Position numbers and translations under genes: made by a program. Below, piece by piece: positions 33,636 through 42,533 of a DNA stretch of 64,000 bases. Origin of the DNA: Candidatus Woesearchaeota archaeon (lineage in GTDB: Archaea > Nanobdellota > Nanobdellia > Woesearchaeales > GCA-2687795); NCBI GenBank assembly GCA_002687795.1, contig NZBG01000024.1:6905-70904 (forward strand), read 5' to 3'. How positions within the stretch are numbered: the stretch's first letter is position 1; every line of letters begins with the position of its first letter. The notes below the pieces were generated by a model that was not told the origin of the DNA, ran no database searches, and was given only the letters and a program-made list of their open reading frames with translations.

Positions 33636-34921
33636 TACAAAAAGCTCTCAGGGAGAATCCTTTTATTGATTTCACCATGATAATTGGTCAGCATCATCTC
33701 TTTAACCTTAGCCAGCTCCTTTGTACTGGCCAGAACCCAGCCAAGCTTGATGTAAGCAACCTCAGGCAGCATATCCTCAGCAAATATGCACTTAAGCTCT
33801 ATTGACAGCTTTCTCAAATTTGTATAAACATAAGGATGAACCCTTCCATACAATGTTTGCGATGCAATCACAACAGGAACCCCTTTATCAATAGCTTTTT
33901 TCAATTTAGGTATCAGGGAATACTTCGGATCAGAAGTAGGCACATGGCCAAGCGCAGTGGCGGCCACAACAATCCCTTTATAGCCTTTGTTGATATAGAA
34001 ATCTATAATCTCTGGCTCCATGCCAGGATAAACCTGCACCAAAGCAACCTTTTCCTCAAATTCCTTATCAGCCTTCACCTTTAAATCTGACTTCTTCTTA
34101 TAATCATTATTGGTGATTTCTATCTTTCCATTGCTAAATACCTTAGCCAAAGGAGGCTCATTAACAGGCCTGAACGCATCCCTTCTTGAGGTGTGCATCT
34201 TCCTTATCTTTGTGCCCCTTATCAATAAGCAGTAATCATCATTTGTTGTGCCATGCATGCAGCTAACCACTTCAGCAGCATTAAACTTAGCGGCTGCAGT
34301 AACCGCACACCCTAAGTTCATAAAAGCATCCGAGCTTCCCCTGTCAATAGACCTTTGCGCAGCGGTTATAATAACCGGCTTGTTAAGGCCCTTCAATAAA
34401 AAGGATAAAGCAGCTGATGCAAAATGAAGCATATCTGTGCCCATTGTTATAACAACACCATTGGCATCACCATTCAGTTCCTTCTCAGCCTCTTTGGCAA
34501 TAGCTATCCATTCTTTTGAGGTCATATCTTCAGTCATAACACTCATTATCTTCCTTGCCTTGATATTCGCAGTGTCCTTAAGCTCAGGGTACATATCAAC
34601 AAAGTCTTCTGCTGTATAGTTTGCATGGGTTCCTCCTGTTCTGTAATCAACCTTGGAAGAAATAGTTCCGCCTGTGCTTAGTATGGCAACAGTTGGAAGG
34701 CTTTTATTGAACTTTATCCTGGCTCTTTTATCTTTTTTCTTGGTATAGCCTTCTAACAGTTCAACCTTCTTGATCCTTTTATTATCAATGCCAATATTAT
34801 ACCCATTATCAAGCTTAACTACTGTGATATCTTTATCAAGGATATCAGGTCTTGGCATTAGGATGCCTTCAACCTTCTCTTCATCTGTTATTATTCTTAC
34901 TTTATCTCCTGGGTTTGGCAT
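33632..34921 (-). CDS. gatD: Glutamyl-tRNA(Gln) amidotransferase subunit D
   Basis: The 429-residue asparaginase-type subunit of the archaeal GatDE complex. It releases ammonia for converting Glu-tRNA(Gln) to Gln-tRNA(Gln). The N-terminal ~80 residues form the Tudor-like domain (DKVRIITDEEKVEGILMPRPD). The asparaginase core follows: AILSTGGTISSKVDYRTGG, then TMGTDMLHF and AAQRSIDRGSSDAF, with the catalytic Thr/Thr/Asp/Lys set in place. Its partner gatE is not in the window. An MBL hydrolase gene overlaps its end. Confidence 0.93.
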   Translation of the reverse strand: MPNPGDKVRIITDEEKVEGILMPRPDILDKDITVVKLDNGYNIGIDNKRIKKVELLEGYTKKKDKRARIKFNKSLPTVAILSTGGTISSKVDYRTGGTHANYTAEDFVDMYPELKDTANIKARKIMSVMTEDMTSKEWIAIAKEAEKELNGDANGVVITMGTDMLHFASAALSFLLKGLNKPVIITAAQRSIDRGSSDAFMNLGCAVTAAAKFNAAEVVSCMHGTTNDDYCLLIRGTKIRKMHTSRRDAFRPVNEPPLAKVFSNGKIEITNNDYKKKSDLKVKADKEFEEKVALVQVYPGMEPEIIDFYINKGYKGIVVAATALGHVPTSDPKYSLIPKLKKAIDKGVPVVIASQTLYGRVHPYVYTNLRKLSIELKCIFAEDMLPEVAYIKLGWVLASTKELAKVKEMMLTNYHGEINKRILPESFLY

Positions 34922-35052
34922 GCTAAAAAATCACCCCTATGATTTTTGGCACCTGAAAATCTTAGATTTTCATGGTTTTTAATCTAAGTCTTCTTTTGTT
35001 AATATATAAACTTTTTCACTCTACACATACTATTACCCAGATACAACAAAAC

Positions 35053-35060
35053 TTTATAAA
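35053..35060 (+). promoter_or_regulatory. TATA box for the coiled-coil gene
   Basis: TTTATAAA ends 26 bases before the ATG at 35087, supporting this start and a leaderless transcript. Confidence 0.6.
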
Positions 35061-35086
35061 TAATACACAACCAAAGAAGTACTGGA

Positions 35087-36670
35087 ATGGGAGCTAGAAA
35101 AAGGGGGTTGGATATTGTTTTAGAGCAGCCGCCAGAACCTCCGCCAGAGCTTAAGGGGGCAGGTCTTGGGGGTGTGAAGAAAATATTTGGTTTTGGTAGA
35201 AGGAAGGCTATAGAGCCATTGCCGGTTTTTGATAAGGGATTAAGCAGGAAAGTAGAGAAGCTTAATGAAAAGAAAGTAAAACTAGAGCAACAAGTAAAGG
35301 ATTTAAAGGCAGCAAAAAAAGTTCTGTTAAAGGAAGTTAAGGATTATGGGAAATTAAGGAATAAAAAAGGAAGCCCAGTTAAAGAAGAATTGAAGATAAC
35401 CGAAAGGGATGGTTCTTTTTCTAATACACAAAAGGAATTGGCTGAAAGAAGAAAATTATTAGCAATGGACAGGAAGAATATAGAAAAAAAGATAGAGCTC
35501 CTAACCAAGAAACAGGAGCAGCTGGTTCAGCAGTCTAAGGATTTTGAGGCTAAGGATAAGCTGTTTAAGGAGGATGAGCAGGCGCTTAACCAGAAAGAGG
35601 ATGAGCTTCTTGGGAGCATTAAAGAGCTTGAGAAGGACAGGGCTTTGTTAGCGGAAAAAGAGACTGGAATAATTCTAAAAACAAAAGAAATCAAGGAGAA
35701 TAAAAATCTGCTGGATAGAGAAGAAAAAAAGGTAGATAATAAGCTTAAGAGCCTCCATAACAAGAAACAGGAAATCAGGGAAGATATGGCTATGTTAATA
35801 GAGAGCAAGAAAGAGATTGAGCAGGGTTTTATTAATAAGCAAACCCAACTGGAGAAACTGGAGAAAAAATGGGCGGAAAAGGAAAGCTCGTTTAAGAACA
35901 GCCAGCTTATGCTGGGAGAGTTAAGAAATATGTTTCTAAGCAGGGTTAAAATGGTTGAAGAAGGTGTAAGAACCCTTGAAAAAGAAGAAAAGAACATTAT
36001 TAATAATATTAACCTGCTGGAGAAAAATAAAAGTATTCTAAGCAGCAAGGAACAGGAAATTATAGATCGGATAGAGCTATTAGGACAGACAAAGCTCTTC
36101 CTTAAAAACAAGGAAAAAGAGCTGAAGAAGAGGGAAGATATTGTTAACAAGGCAAAAGAATATGAGAGGAAGATGCCCGAGATAATACAGAGCATTACCA
36201 TGCTTAAAAAAGAGCATATAATTGAAAAAAGAAAGCTTGGCAAGATTACCACAGAGATCATGGCAAAGCTTGGGTTATTGAAGGACAGAGAGATTAGGTT
36301 AAGGGAGAAAGAGACATTATTGGGCAGAAAGGAACAGGAATTAAAACAAAGAGGAACTGCGCTGACCAAGGAAAAAGAGCTCACAGATGAAGAAAAGTTC
36401 CATCTTTATATTAAAAAAGAAAGCAATCTTCCTGAGATAGGAGGCACTGCAGAAGATGAGATGTCTCAGGCACATATGGAAATAGGTCCTTTGGTTACCA
36501 AAGCAAGGGAGTTGATCAGGACAAGAAACACAGCAGAAGCCATGAAGATAATCTCACAGATAGAATATATCCATGATAGGTTAGGCAAAGGCGATGAAGA
36601 CAGAAGGAAGATTAATTATGATCTTATAGAACTGAAGACTGATGTTAAGCTGGCTGGGTTAGGCGGTTAA
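35087..36670 (+). CDS. Long coiled-coil protein, unknown function
   Basis: A 527-residue protein. A short proline-rich start (LEQPPEPPPELKG) precedes an almost unbroken coiled coil from about residue 50 to 430, with regular hydrophobic positions and many E/K pairs. A compact C-terminal helical domain follows (about 440-527, PLVTKARELIRTRNTAEAMKIISQIEYIHDRLG). That last part resembles a small tetratricopeptide-like or helical bundle. There is no ATP-binding head, so it is not an SMC or Rad50. It could be a cytoskeletal or scaffold element. Homology cannot be judged because coiled coils match anything. Confidence 0.6.
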   Translation: MGARKRGLDIVLEQPPEPPPELKGAGLGGVKKIFGFGRRKAIEPLPVFDKGLSRKVEKLNEKKVKLEQQVKDLKAAKKVLLKEVKDYGKLRNKKGSPVKEELKITERDGSFSNTQKELAERRKLLAMDRKNIEKKIELLTKKQEQLVQQSKDFEAKDKLFKEDEQALNQKEDELLGSIKELEKDRALLAEKETGIILKTKEIKENKNLLDREEKKVDNKLKSLHNKKQEIREDMAMLIESKKEIEQGFINKQTQLEKLEKKWAEKESSFKNSQLMLGELRNMFLSRVKMVEEGVRTLEKEEKNIINNINLLEKNKSILSSKEQEIIDRIELLGQTKLFLKNKEKELKKREDIVNKAKEYERKMPEIIQSITMLKKEHIIEKRKLGKITTEIMAKLGLLKDREIRLREKETLLGRKEQELKQRGTALTKEKELTDEEKFHLYIKKESNLPEIGGTAEDEMSQAHMEIGPLVTKARELIRTRNTAEAMKIISQIEYIHDRLGKGDEDRRKINYDLIELKTDVKLAGLGG

Positions 36671-37008
36671 TCAAACTTAACTATATCCCCTTTTTCTATT
36701 TTATATCTCTCAGCACCACCTTCCTCAATCTCAATGATATAATTGCAGTTTATGGCTCTAAGCAGAGTAAAAGGCTTTGCGTTCTCTTTGATGTAAATAA
36801 CCTCTTTATTTTTGTTAAGATAAATCACATCAATAGGAAAGAACACAAAGAACATGTGTATGGAAACCCTTTTTTCTTTGCTGAACAAAAATATTAATGG
36901 CTTATCTATCTTCCTGGAAAACATCAGGCCTTTAGCTTTTGAAAATATATTTCTGCAATATCTTACATCCTTTGATATTACAATGTTCTTGGTTTTGTTG
37001 ATAAGCAT
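36667..37008 (-). CDS. DUF192 family protein
   Basis: A 113-residue protein with the core DUF192 pattern: KAKGLMFSRKID, then the conserved IHMFFVFFPIDVIYLNKNKEV and NAKPF, ending in a beta-rich IEIEEGGAERYKIEKGDIVKF. The family is a small beta-barrel fold of unknown role, often exported; here no signal peptide is visible. It converges with the coiled-coil gene, overlapping by 4 bases at the 3' end. Confidence 0.8.
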   Translation of the reverse strand: MLINKTKNIVISKDVRYCRNIFSKAKGLMFSRKIDKPLIFLFSKEKRVSIHMFFVFFPIDVIYLNKNKEVIYIKENAKPFTLLRAINCNYIIEIEEGGAERYKIEKGDIVKFD

Positions 37009-37046
37009 TTGGAAAAGATTAAATATCTTGTAGTTTAAATTATTTT

Positions 37047-37502
37047 ATGCTGTTTAAAACACATTTAGCTTTTGGGTTCTTAGTCTGGTTACTTATAAGA
37101 CCTTATTTTAGTATTAATAAGTATCTATTGTTGGCGGTGGTTTTATTAGCAAGTGTTCTTCCTGATATTGATAAAAGCAATTCTAAGGTTGGAAGCAAGA
37201 TAAAACCAATTTCTTTTTTAATCGAAAAAATATTTGGCCATAGGAAACTTTTTCACAGCTTATTTTTATGGGGAATTATCAGTGTATTTGTCTGGTATTT
37301 TTTGGATAAGGGTTATGCTGGTGCAATCCTGATTGGAACTACATCGCATCTAATTGCTGATGGCCTTACAAAGCAGGGAGTTAATTTCCTTTATCCGGTT
37401 TCCCAGTTTAGAATAGCGGGGTTTATTGAGACAGGCTCTTTGTTTGAGATAATCTTTTTAATGCTTGTCTTGGGATTAATTGTTATAGCGTTCTTATTCT
37501 AG
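37047..37502 (+). CDS. Membrane-bound metal-dependent hydrolase (YdjM family)
   Basis: A 151-residue integral membrane protein. Typical signatures are KTHLAFGFLVW near the start (HxxxG), SVLPDIDKSNSKVG, FGHRKLFHSLFLW and TSHLIADGLTKQGVNFLYP. These histidines and aspartates are the presumed metal ligands, as in YdjM/PF04307. Such proteins are thought to act on lipids or at the membrane surface, but no substrate is known. It is a short monocistronic gene whose 3' end overlaps the convergent radical SAM gene by 9 bases. Confidence 0.85.
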   Translation: MLFKTHLAFGFLVWLLIRPYFSINKYLLLAVVLLASVLPDIDKSNSKVGSKIKPISFLIEKIFGHRKLFHSLFLWGIISVFVWYFLDKGYAGAILIGTTSHLIADGLTKQGVNFLYPVSQFRIAGFIETGSLFEIIFLMLVLGLIVIAFLF

Positions 37503-39239
37503 TGCATCATATTGTTTTCTTTCTGTTTTTAAGCTATATCCCTTTGTTCGTTGGCGCAGTTTTTCTAAGATTGATGAGTAGTTACTCTTTCTGTAAATAG
37601 ACTTCCACTTTCCTATTATCTTTCCAGCAACCGCATTGCAGAAGGTTGTTCTCCAGTCTCTTTTTATTGCCTTCCAAGCTTTTTTCAGAGGCGTGTAGAA
37701 TATATTCCCTAAAGGTGATACTCTCTCTTCGAAGAAGGATTTCTCTTTTTTTGTTAGGTTGCTAAAGAAATTTTTTACATAAGATGTGCTGAATCTTAAT
37801 GGGAATCCAAGGGTATTGGCAGTCCAGTTGATCCATCTGCCATAATTCAACACTTTGCCTAATGCATTTCCCATATATTTTCTTTCCATGAGCTCAATAG
37901 GAGTATCCTGAAGCCTGCGGGGATCTATTCCTTCAGGTGTGGAGTCATAACAAAGGAAACCTCCATCATATTTATCCCAGCCTGCCTGGCTTAATGGTAT
38001 AAGCCTTCCTTCTCTGTCAAGCTTTTCTCTAAGCTCAGTGCCAGCCAAAGGTACAGCATTGAATACCTGTATTGTATCTATTCTGCCCTTTCTGAAGAAT
38101 TGTCTATATCTTTTTGTCTTTTCTTCTAAGGTTAAATCTGATTTGTATTTTGAATCTTTAAAGGTTGGATAACCGAAAATGAACATTCCATGTATATAGA
38201 AATTCTTTGCCAGTTTTCTTGATCTTTCAACAAGTTTCTTTACAGTAACACCTTTGTTCATAGCCTTCAGTTCTTCATCTATTGGGCTTTCATAACCCAC
38301 ACATACAGTGGTTACCCCCGCATATCTCATTGCTCCTAAAAGCTCATCATTGTCTGCTTTGTCAATCCTTATCTGCGTGGTTATAGTTACTCTCTTCTTA
38401 GGTTTCCTTTCTCTTAGAAAATCGCCTAAGGCAGCAAACATTTCTATTGAGCTGTCAGACTCTTGCGCAGCATGATCATCTACAAGAAAGAATCTGTAAT
38501 ATCCTAAATCAATAGCTGATTCTACCTGGTTAAGAAGCTTTTCAATACCCCTTTTTCTGTATTTATCTTTAACTGCACAAAATTCGCAGCCATGGTTACA
38601 GCCAACACCCCAGCTTATCGGAATGGTGCTCCATCTTTTTTCTATGGATTCTATCAGTTCAATATTAGGATCTTTTAGCCCGCTTAATTCTTCAGCTGTC
38701 ATGGGGCTTCTCTCTCCGGTGAACACATATTCTCCATTATTCCCAAAAAAGCTGAGACCCAGGATTTGCTCAAGATTCCTTTTATAGCCTTCTATGATAT
38801 TTCCATCTTTGCCTATTATTGCATCAACTATGGGCTGCATTACCTTTTCCCCATCGCCATGCACAATAATATCTATTCCCGAGGTTAGAGCTTCCATTGG
38901 CATATTTTCTACATGCTTGCCTCCTGCAATAGTTACTACCCCAAGTTGTTGGTATTGCTGGGCAACAGAATAGAGCCTTGGGACTGAAATGCTCATCCCG
39001 CCATAGAACAGAGCCATCTTTACTGGCCGTGCTTTTTGTAACTCAAGATGGTCAGGCAGGCCTTCAGGATCAACAGGACCATTGTAATTATTTTCATCAA
39101 TTATATAAATATTATGCCCTTCTATCTGGCTCATAACATAAACCAATCCTAATGAGGTTATTGTCTCTTTGCTGAATACCTGTTGCTTAGAATGTATTGG
39201 GTATTGTGGTATAACTCCTATGATTGTTGCTTGTGGCAT
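37494..39239 (-). CDS. B12-binding-domain radical SAM protein
   Basis: A 581-residue protein. An N-terminal Rossmann-like region up to about residue 150 resembles the cobalamin-binding part (ITIAGGKHVENMPMEAL; no clear DxHxxG ligand). The radical SAM core follows with GVGCNHGCEFCAVKDKY (CxxxCxxC) and a strand with FFLVDDHAAQ. The C-terminal ~130 residues are basic and helical. Relatives carry out methylations or ring rearrangements on lipids and cofactors. Its product cannot be inferred. It is a single gene, transcribed toward the YdjM-like gene. Confidence 0.82.
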   Translation of the reverse strand: MPQATIIGVIPQYPIHSKQQVFSKETITSLGLVYVMSQIEGHNIYIIDENNYNGPVDPEGLPDHLELQKARPVKMALFYGGMSISVPRLYSVAQQYQQLGVVTIAGGKHVENMPMEALTSGIDIIVHGDGEKVMQPIVDAIIGKDGNIIEGYKRNLEQILGLSFFGNNGEYVFTGERSPMTAEELSGLKDPNIELIESIEKRWSTIPISWGVGCNHGCEFCAVKDKYRKRGIEKLLNQVESAIDLGYYRFFLVDDHAAQESDSSIEMFAALGDFLRERKPKKRVTITTQIRIDKADNDELLGAMRYAGVTTVCVGYESPIDEELKAMNKGVTVKKLVERSRKLAKNFYIHGMFIFGYPTFKDSKYKSDLTLEEKTKRYRQFFRKGRIDTIQVFNAVPLAGTELREKLDREGRLIPLSQAGWDKYDGGFLCYDSTPEGIDPRRLQDTPIELMERKYMGNALGKVLNYGRWINWTANTLGFPLRFSTSYVKNFFSNLTKKEKSFFEERVSPLGNIFYTPLKKAWKAIKRDWRTTFCNAVAGKIIGKWKSIYRKSNYSSILEKLRQRTKGYSLKTERKQYDALE

Positions 39240-39357
39240 GTTATTAGTTTAGAACTTCTTCTTTTTTATAAATCTTGCTTTCTGAACTACTGCTGAGAAC
39301 CTTTTTAGTTAATACATCACCATAATACTTAAATTTTCATCAGGATTACTGAATAAA

Positions 39358-39717
39358 ATGATTGTTATAAAGGCCAACACTGATTTTGGCTTTAGATTAG
39401 AGGCTTTTTTAGAAGGAGAACCATCCCCAGTAGGTGTATATAATGTACCTTTTGATAAGTCCGGGGACATAACCCATGGAACCATTGAATCTAAGTTGCC
39501 GCATCATGGCATACCAAGGGGCTTGATATGCAGAGTTGCAAAGGAGATTCAACAAACATCTGAACAAGAGCATAGGGAGATTACAGATAAAGTGTCTTTA
39601 GTAACGAAGCGCTCATATCACTTATCCCACATTTTTGAGGAATTAGGGTATAGGAAAACCACATATTCTGATTTTCTAGTTTTATCTAGAACATACAGAC
39701 CTTCTCATCCTAATTAA
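39358..39717 (+). CDS. Small hypothetical protein
   Basis: No family is recognised. The 119-residue soluble protein is mixed alpha/beta, beginning MIVIKANTDFGFRLEAFLEGEPSPVGVYNVP. It includes a GDITHGTIESKLPHHGIPRGL stretch rich in His and Gly and ends in a polar tail. The ATG at 39358 lies 24 bases after a TATA-like AATACTTAAA, so it is probably leaderless. It stands alone between the radical SAM gene and a region with a long inverted repeat. Confidence 0.5.
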   Translation: MIVIKANTDFGFRLEAFLEGEPSPVGVYNVPFDKSGDITHGTIESKLPHHGIPRGLICRVAKEIQQTSEQEHREITDKVSLVTKRSYHLSHIFEELGYRKTTYSDFLVLSRTYRPSHPN

Positions 39718-39757
39718 AATGCTGTGATAACTATCAAACATCCTTTTTCATAGTTTT

Positions 39758-39825
39758 GACCAGTGGGTTTCCCGCTTACACGCCTTCTAACCAGTAAATT
39801 CTTAACTTCAGCATACCCACTGGTC
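39758..39825 (+). repeat. Long inverted repeat with an 11-base perfect stem
   Basis: GACCAGTGGGT at 39758-39768 is exactly complementary to ACCCACTGGTC at 39815-39825, with a 46-base loop between. No ORF occupies it. It could be a stem of a small RNA, an operator pair or a terminator. No poly-T follows directly, so a terminator is the least likely. Confidence 0.6.
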
Positions 39826-39845
39826 ACTGGACAACCCCGCGTAAG

Positions 39846-39982
39846 ATATATAAATAACCTTTACCTTACCATATCTGTTGCTTAACCGCAACCACTCCAA
39901 TCCCTGGAGCTGGAAATAACATTTCTGGGCTCATAACCAAGGGGATTTGAAACAAAAAGCGAAAAGCAAGGAGGTGTCTCAA
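39846..39982 (+). promoter_or_regulatory. TATA box and long structured leader before the small protein at 39983
   Basis: ATATATAAAT (39846-39855) places the transcript start near 39880, so the message would have a leader of about 100 bases; most genes here have none. A stem can form between 39899-39907 (AATCCCTGG) and 39937-39947 (CCAAGGGGATT, with a small bulge). An inner hairpin GGAAAT/ATTTCT lies at 39912-39926. The GGAGGTG site (39970-39976) follows 7 bases before the ATG. The pairing is by eye. It could regulate translation or processing. Confidence 0.5.
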
Positions 39983-40267
39983 ATGGAGACCAAAAATACA
40001 GAAGATACAGGCAAGAATATGCCTGAAAAGAAGTTTAGGGCTGGTGCAGTATGCGCCACAATATGGGAAAATATGGGCAAAACAAAGGAAGGTGAGCCCA
40101 CTGCATACAAAACGATTTCTGTGGAAAGAAATTATAAAGACAAGAATGATGAATGGAAATCAACAAACTCTTTCAGAGTTAATGATCTTCCAAGGTTGTC
40201 TTTGGTTCTGAGCAAGGCATATGAGCATGTTGCTCTCAAAGATATGACATCAAGCAATCTTGCCTAA
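39983..40267 (+). CDS. Small conserved-looking protein, possibly ssDNA-binding (PC4-like)
   Basis: The 94-residue product starts at ATG 39983, fixed by GGAGGTG upstream. After an acidic leader it has a single folded domain: KFRAGAVCATIW, then KTISVERNYKDKNDEWKSTNSFRVNDLPRLSLVLSKAYEHV. The beta-strand then helix order, with an aromatic/basic strand followed by a NDLP turn, recalls PC4-like ssDNA-binding domains, but I cannot confirm this. It is directly upstream of radA on the same strand, which would fit a recombination or ssDNA role. A T-rich stretch follows its stop. Confidence 0.5.
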   Translation: METKNTEDTGKNMPEKKFRAGAVCATIWENMGKTKEGEPTAYKTISVERNYKDKNDEWKSTNSFRVNDLPRLSLVLSKAYEHVALKDMTSSNLA

Positions 40268-40276
40268 ACCCTAACA

Positions 40277-40300
40277 TTTTATTTTTTTATTTTTAATTTA
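40277..40300 (+). terminator. T-rich terminator after the small protein gene
   Basis: The run CATTTTATTTTTTTATTTTT directly after the stop matches the oligo-T transcription stop used by archaea. A new TATA-like box for radA begins right behind it. Confidence 0.5.
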
Positions 40301-40339
40301 TAAAAATCAATATATAATAAAAACCAAAAGGTGATTATC

Positions 40340-41323
40340 ATGGAAAAAAAAGAAGAACCTGAGCAAAAAAGCCAGGAAAAAAAAGAACCAAGTATAGAAA
40401 AGCTTCCGGGCATTGGAGCTGCAACCGCGGAAAAGTTAAAGGAAAGCGGTTATTCTGAGGTGCTTAGCATTGCAGTAGCATCTCCCGGTGAGTTGTGCGA
40501 TGCAACCGGTGTAAATGAAGCAGCTGCAAGAAAAGTTATTCAAGCTGCAAGAAGCATGATGGAAATGGGCTTTGAATCCGGCACAGAACTATTAGAAAGA
40601 AGGAAAAAGGTTATCAAGATAACCACTGGCTCTAATGCTGTTGACGAAATCTTGGGAGGCGGCTTTGAAACTGGCTCAATAATAGAAGCCTATGGAGCTT
40701 ATGGAAGCAGCAAGACCCAAATAGCTCATCAGTTAGCTGTAAACGCCCAGCTTCCTCTAAGCAAGAAAGGAGCAGAAGGCAACGTTGTCTACATTGACAC
40801 GGAAAACACATTCAGGCCTGAAAGAATAATCCAGTTTGCTGAAGGCATAGGCATTGACCCTAAAAAAGCCCTTGACAACATAAAAGTTGCAAAAGCATTC
40901 AACTCTGACCATCAAATGCTCTTAGCGGAAAAGATTGAAGAGTTAATCAGTAAAAGCCTTAATGTAAAGCTAGTCATTATTGATTCATTGACAGCTCACT
41001 TCAGGGCAGAGTTCATAGGCAGGGGAACATTAGCAGAAAGGCAGCAGAAAATCAACAGGCACATGAAAGTATTGTCAAAGCTTGCAGACACGCACAATCT
41101 GTGTGTTTATGTAACAAACCAGGTCATGGCAAAGCCTGACACATTCTTTGGAGACCCAACCGAAGCAATCGGCGGCCATATTGTTGGCCACAACAGCGCT
41201 TTCAGGATTTATTTGAGAAGAGGCAAGAAAGGAACAAGAGTTGCAAAGCTTGTAGATTCTCCTAACTTGCCTGAGAACGAAGCAGTATTTAATATAACAG
41301 AAGCTGGAATTAGGGATGTTTAA
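40340..41323 (+). CDS. radA: DNA recombinase RadA
   Basis: The archaeal RecA/Rad51 homologue for strand exchange. The 327-residue protein starts at ATG 40340; the GTG at 40331 belongs to the RBS AAGGTGAT. An N-terminal HhH domain (LPGIGAATAEKLKESGYSEV) binds DNA. The ATPase core has Walker A GAYGSSKT (an unusual serine; the norm is GEFGSGKT), YIDTENTFRPERI, VIIDSLTAHFRAEF (Walker B) and the L2 region AKPDTFFGDPTEAIGGH. No intein. It is probably the main recombinase and is expressed from its own TATA box. Confidence 0.95.
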   Translation: MEKKEEPEQKSQEKKEPSIEKLPGIGAATAEKLKESGYSEVLSIAVASPGELCDATGVNEAAARKVIQAARSMMEMGFESGTELLERRKKVIKITTGSNAVDEILGGGFETGSIIEAYGAYGSSKTQIAHQLAVNAQLPLSKKGAEGNVVYIDTENTFRPERIIQFAEGIGIDPKKALDNIKVAKAFNSDHQMLLAEKIEELISKSLNVKLVIIDSLTAHFRAEFIGRGTLAERQQKINRHMKVLSKLADTHNLCVYVTNQVMAKPDTFFGDPTEAIGGHIVGHNSAFRIYLRRGKKGTRVAKLVDSPNLPENEAVFNITEAGIRDV

Positions 41324-41344
41324 TTTTCTTTTTTCTTTTTCTTT
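41324..41344 (+). terminator. T-rich terminator after radA
   Basis: The stop codon is followed by TTTTCTTTTTTCTTTTTCTTT, a strong archaeal-type T-rich stop signal lying just before the convergent cysteine-rich gene. Confidence 0.6.
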
Positions 41345-41346
41345 GA

Positions 41347-42533
41347 TTAACCCTTCTTAAATATTTTCCCAAGATAAGAAAACCATCCAAAACATTTCCC
41401 TTTATAAGCTTTCTTTAAGAACCCACATTTCAAGGGTTTGCACTCATTCCCTTCAGTAAACTCGTTATCTTCACATTCAAGCTCAACACATTCATGGTCT
41501 AAAATCTGTTCATTTTCATAACATTCTAACTTAACACATTCATGTTCAAAGGCAAACTCATCTTCTTTGCATTCTAATTTAATGCATTCATGTTCCCCAA
41601 GGTATTCATCATCCTCGCATTCCAGTGAAATACATTCATGCTCAACCAACTGTTCATCTTCCTTGCATTCCAATGAAATACATTTATTCTCAGAGCATTC
41701 TTCATCTTCTTTGCAAACACTGCTCTCGCAGCATTCATAATCATAACATGTATTGTTCATTGGATATTGGCATTCATCGCATTCCGACTTTGAGCAGGTA
41801 CCTTCTTCACATATTTCATCAGTGAAACAATCTTCATTCCTGTCGCAGGATGGCATCTCTATACAATTCGCCCTTTCCCTTAAATTATACTTTGCTCTTT
41901 CACAGCCATCGTATGATACTATAAACCTTGATACATTAAGAGGGGTTTCCCAGCTCATTATGAAGCGGTTCTTTGTTTTGAACTGCCTTACTACCATATC
42001 AGTCTCATTAAACTCTTTACTGAGAATATCAGGAGCATGCGTATATGTTTTCTTTTCCTTTGTTTCAGCATCATACCTTAATGTATAGGGCTGGTTAAAC
42101 CTTAAAGAATTATCTTTATCTATCTTGAAATTATTGGCAGTAAACTTGGCATAGAAGGTATCATTTCTTTTATAGCAGTAGTCCACAGACATATTGAATA
42201 TCCTGCAGCTGAACTTAAACGCAGGGCATTTTGCAGTAGATTTCCTTCTCCCGATAACAACAGTATACCTTGTTGGTTTACTGCTTACAAACAAAGCCTC
42301 CTCTGAACGGAAGCGAAATTTATTGTCTTCATACTCAGTCCAAGTTCCATCAACCTTAAAATAAGGATCTTTTGAGCTCTTTTTCCTTGCAGATACCAGC
42401 CCCTTTGATTTTCCAGAGACACCAGTTATAAGGATAGAGCCATCATCATTACATTTGATAGAGGCTGCGTAGGAGAAAGTAGACAAAACAAAAAAAACAA
42501 GAAAAAACTAAAAACTAAAAATAGTTTTTTCAT
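41347..42533 (-). CDS. Secreted cysteine-repeat protein, frameshifted inside its signal peptide
   Basis: The true start is the ATG at 42533, which overlaps the upstream gene's stop (TAATG). It begins a signal peptide MKKLFLVFSFF. An A8 run on the plus strand (T8 in the message, 42490-42497) then breaks the frame. With one more T the peptide continues FFFVLSTFSYA, a good cleavage site, and joins the mature part. Without it only a TTG at 42486 is available. The mature ~370 residues hold a beta-rich domain and then, from about residue 230, more than five copies of a 16-residue unit C-x3-EC-x3-E-x6 (for example CISLECEDDEYLGEHE). It ends in a basic tail (FSYLGKIFKKG). It is probably an extracellular disulfide-linked, acidic protein co-expressed with the 870-residue protein. 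No family recognised. Confidence 0.7.

Noticed and set aside
33632..34921. GatD as a bacterial-type L-asparaginase
   Set aside because: The N-terminal Tudor-like domain and length (429 residues) fit archaeal GatD, not stand-alone asparaginase of about 330 residues.
39898..39960. CTCATAACC resembling the anticodon loop of tRNA-Met, possible tRNA or split tRNA half
   Set aside because: No acceptor stem, D-arm or TTCRANY-type T-arm can be aligned around it; the anticodon stem has a mismatch. It is better explained as part of a leader RNA.
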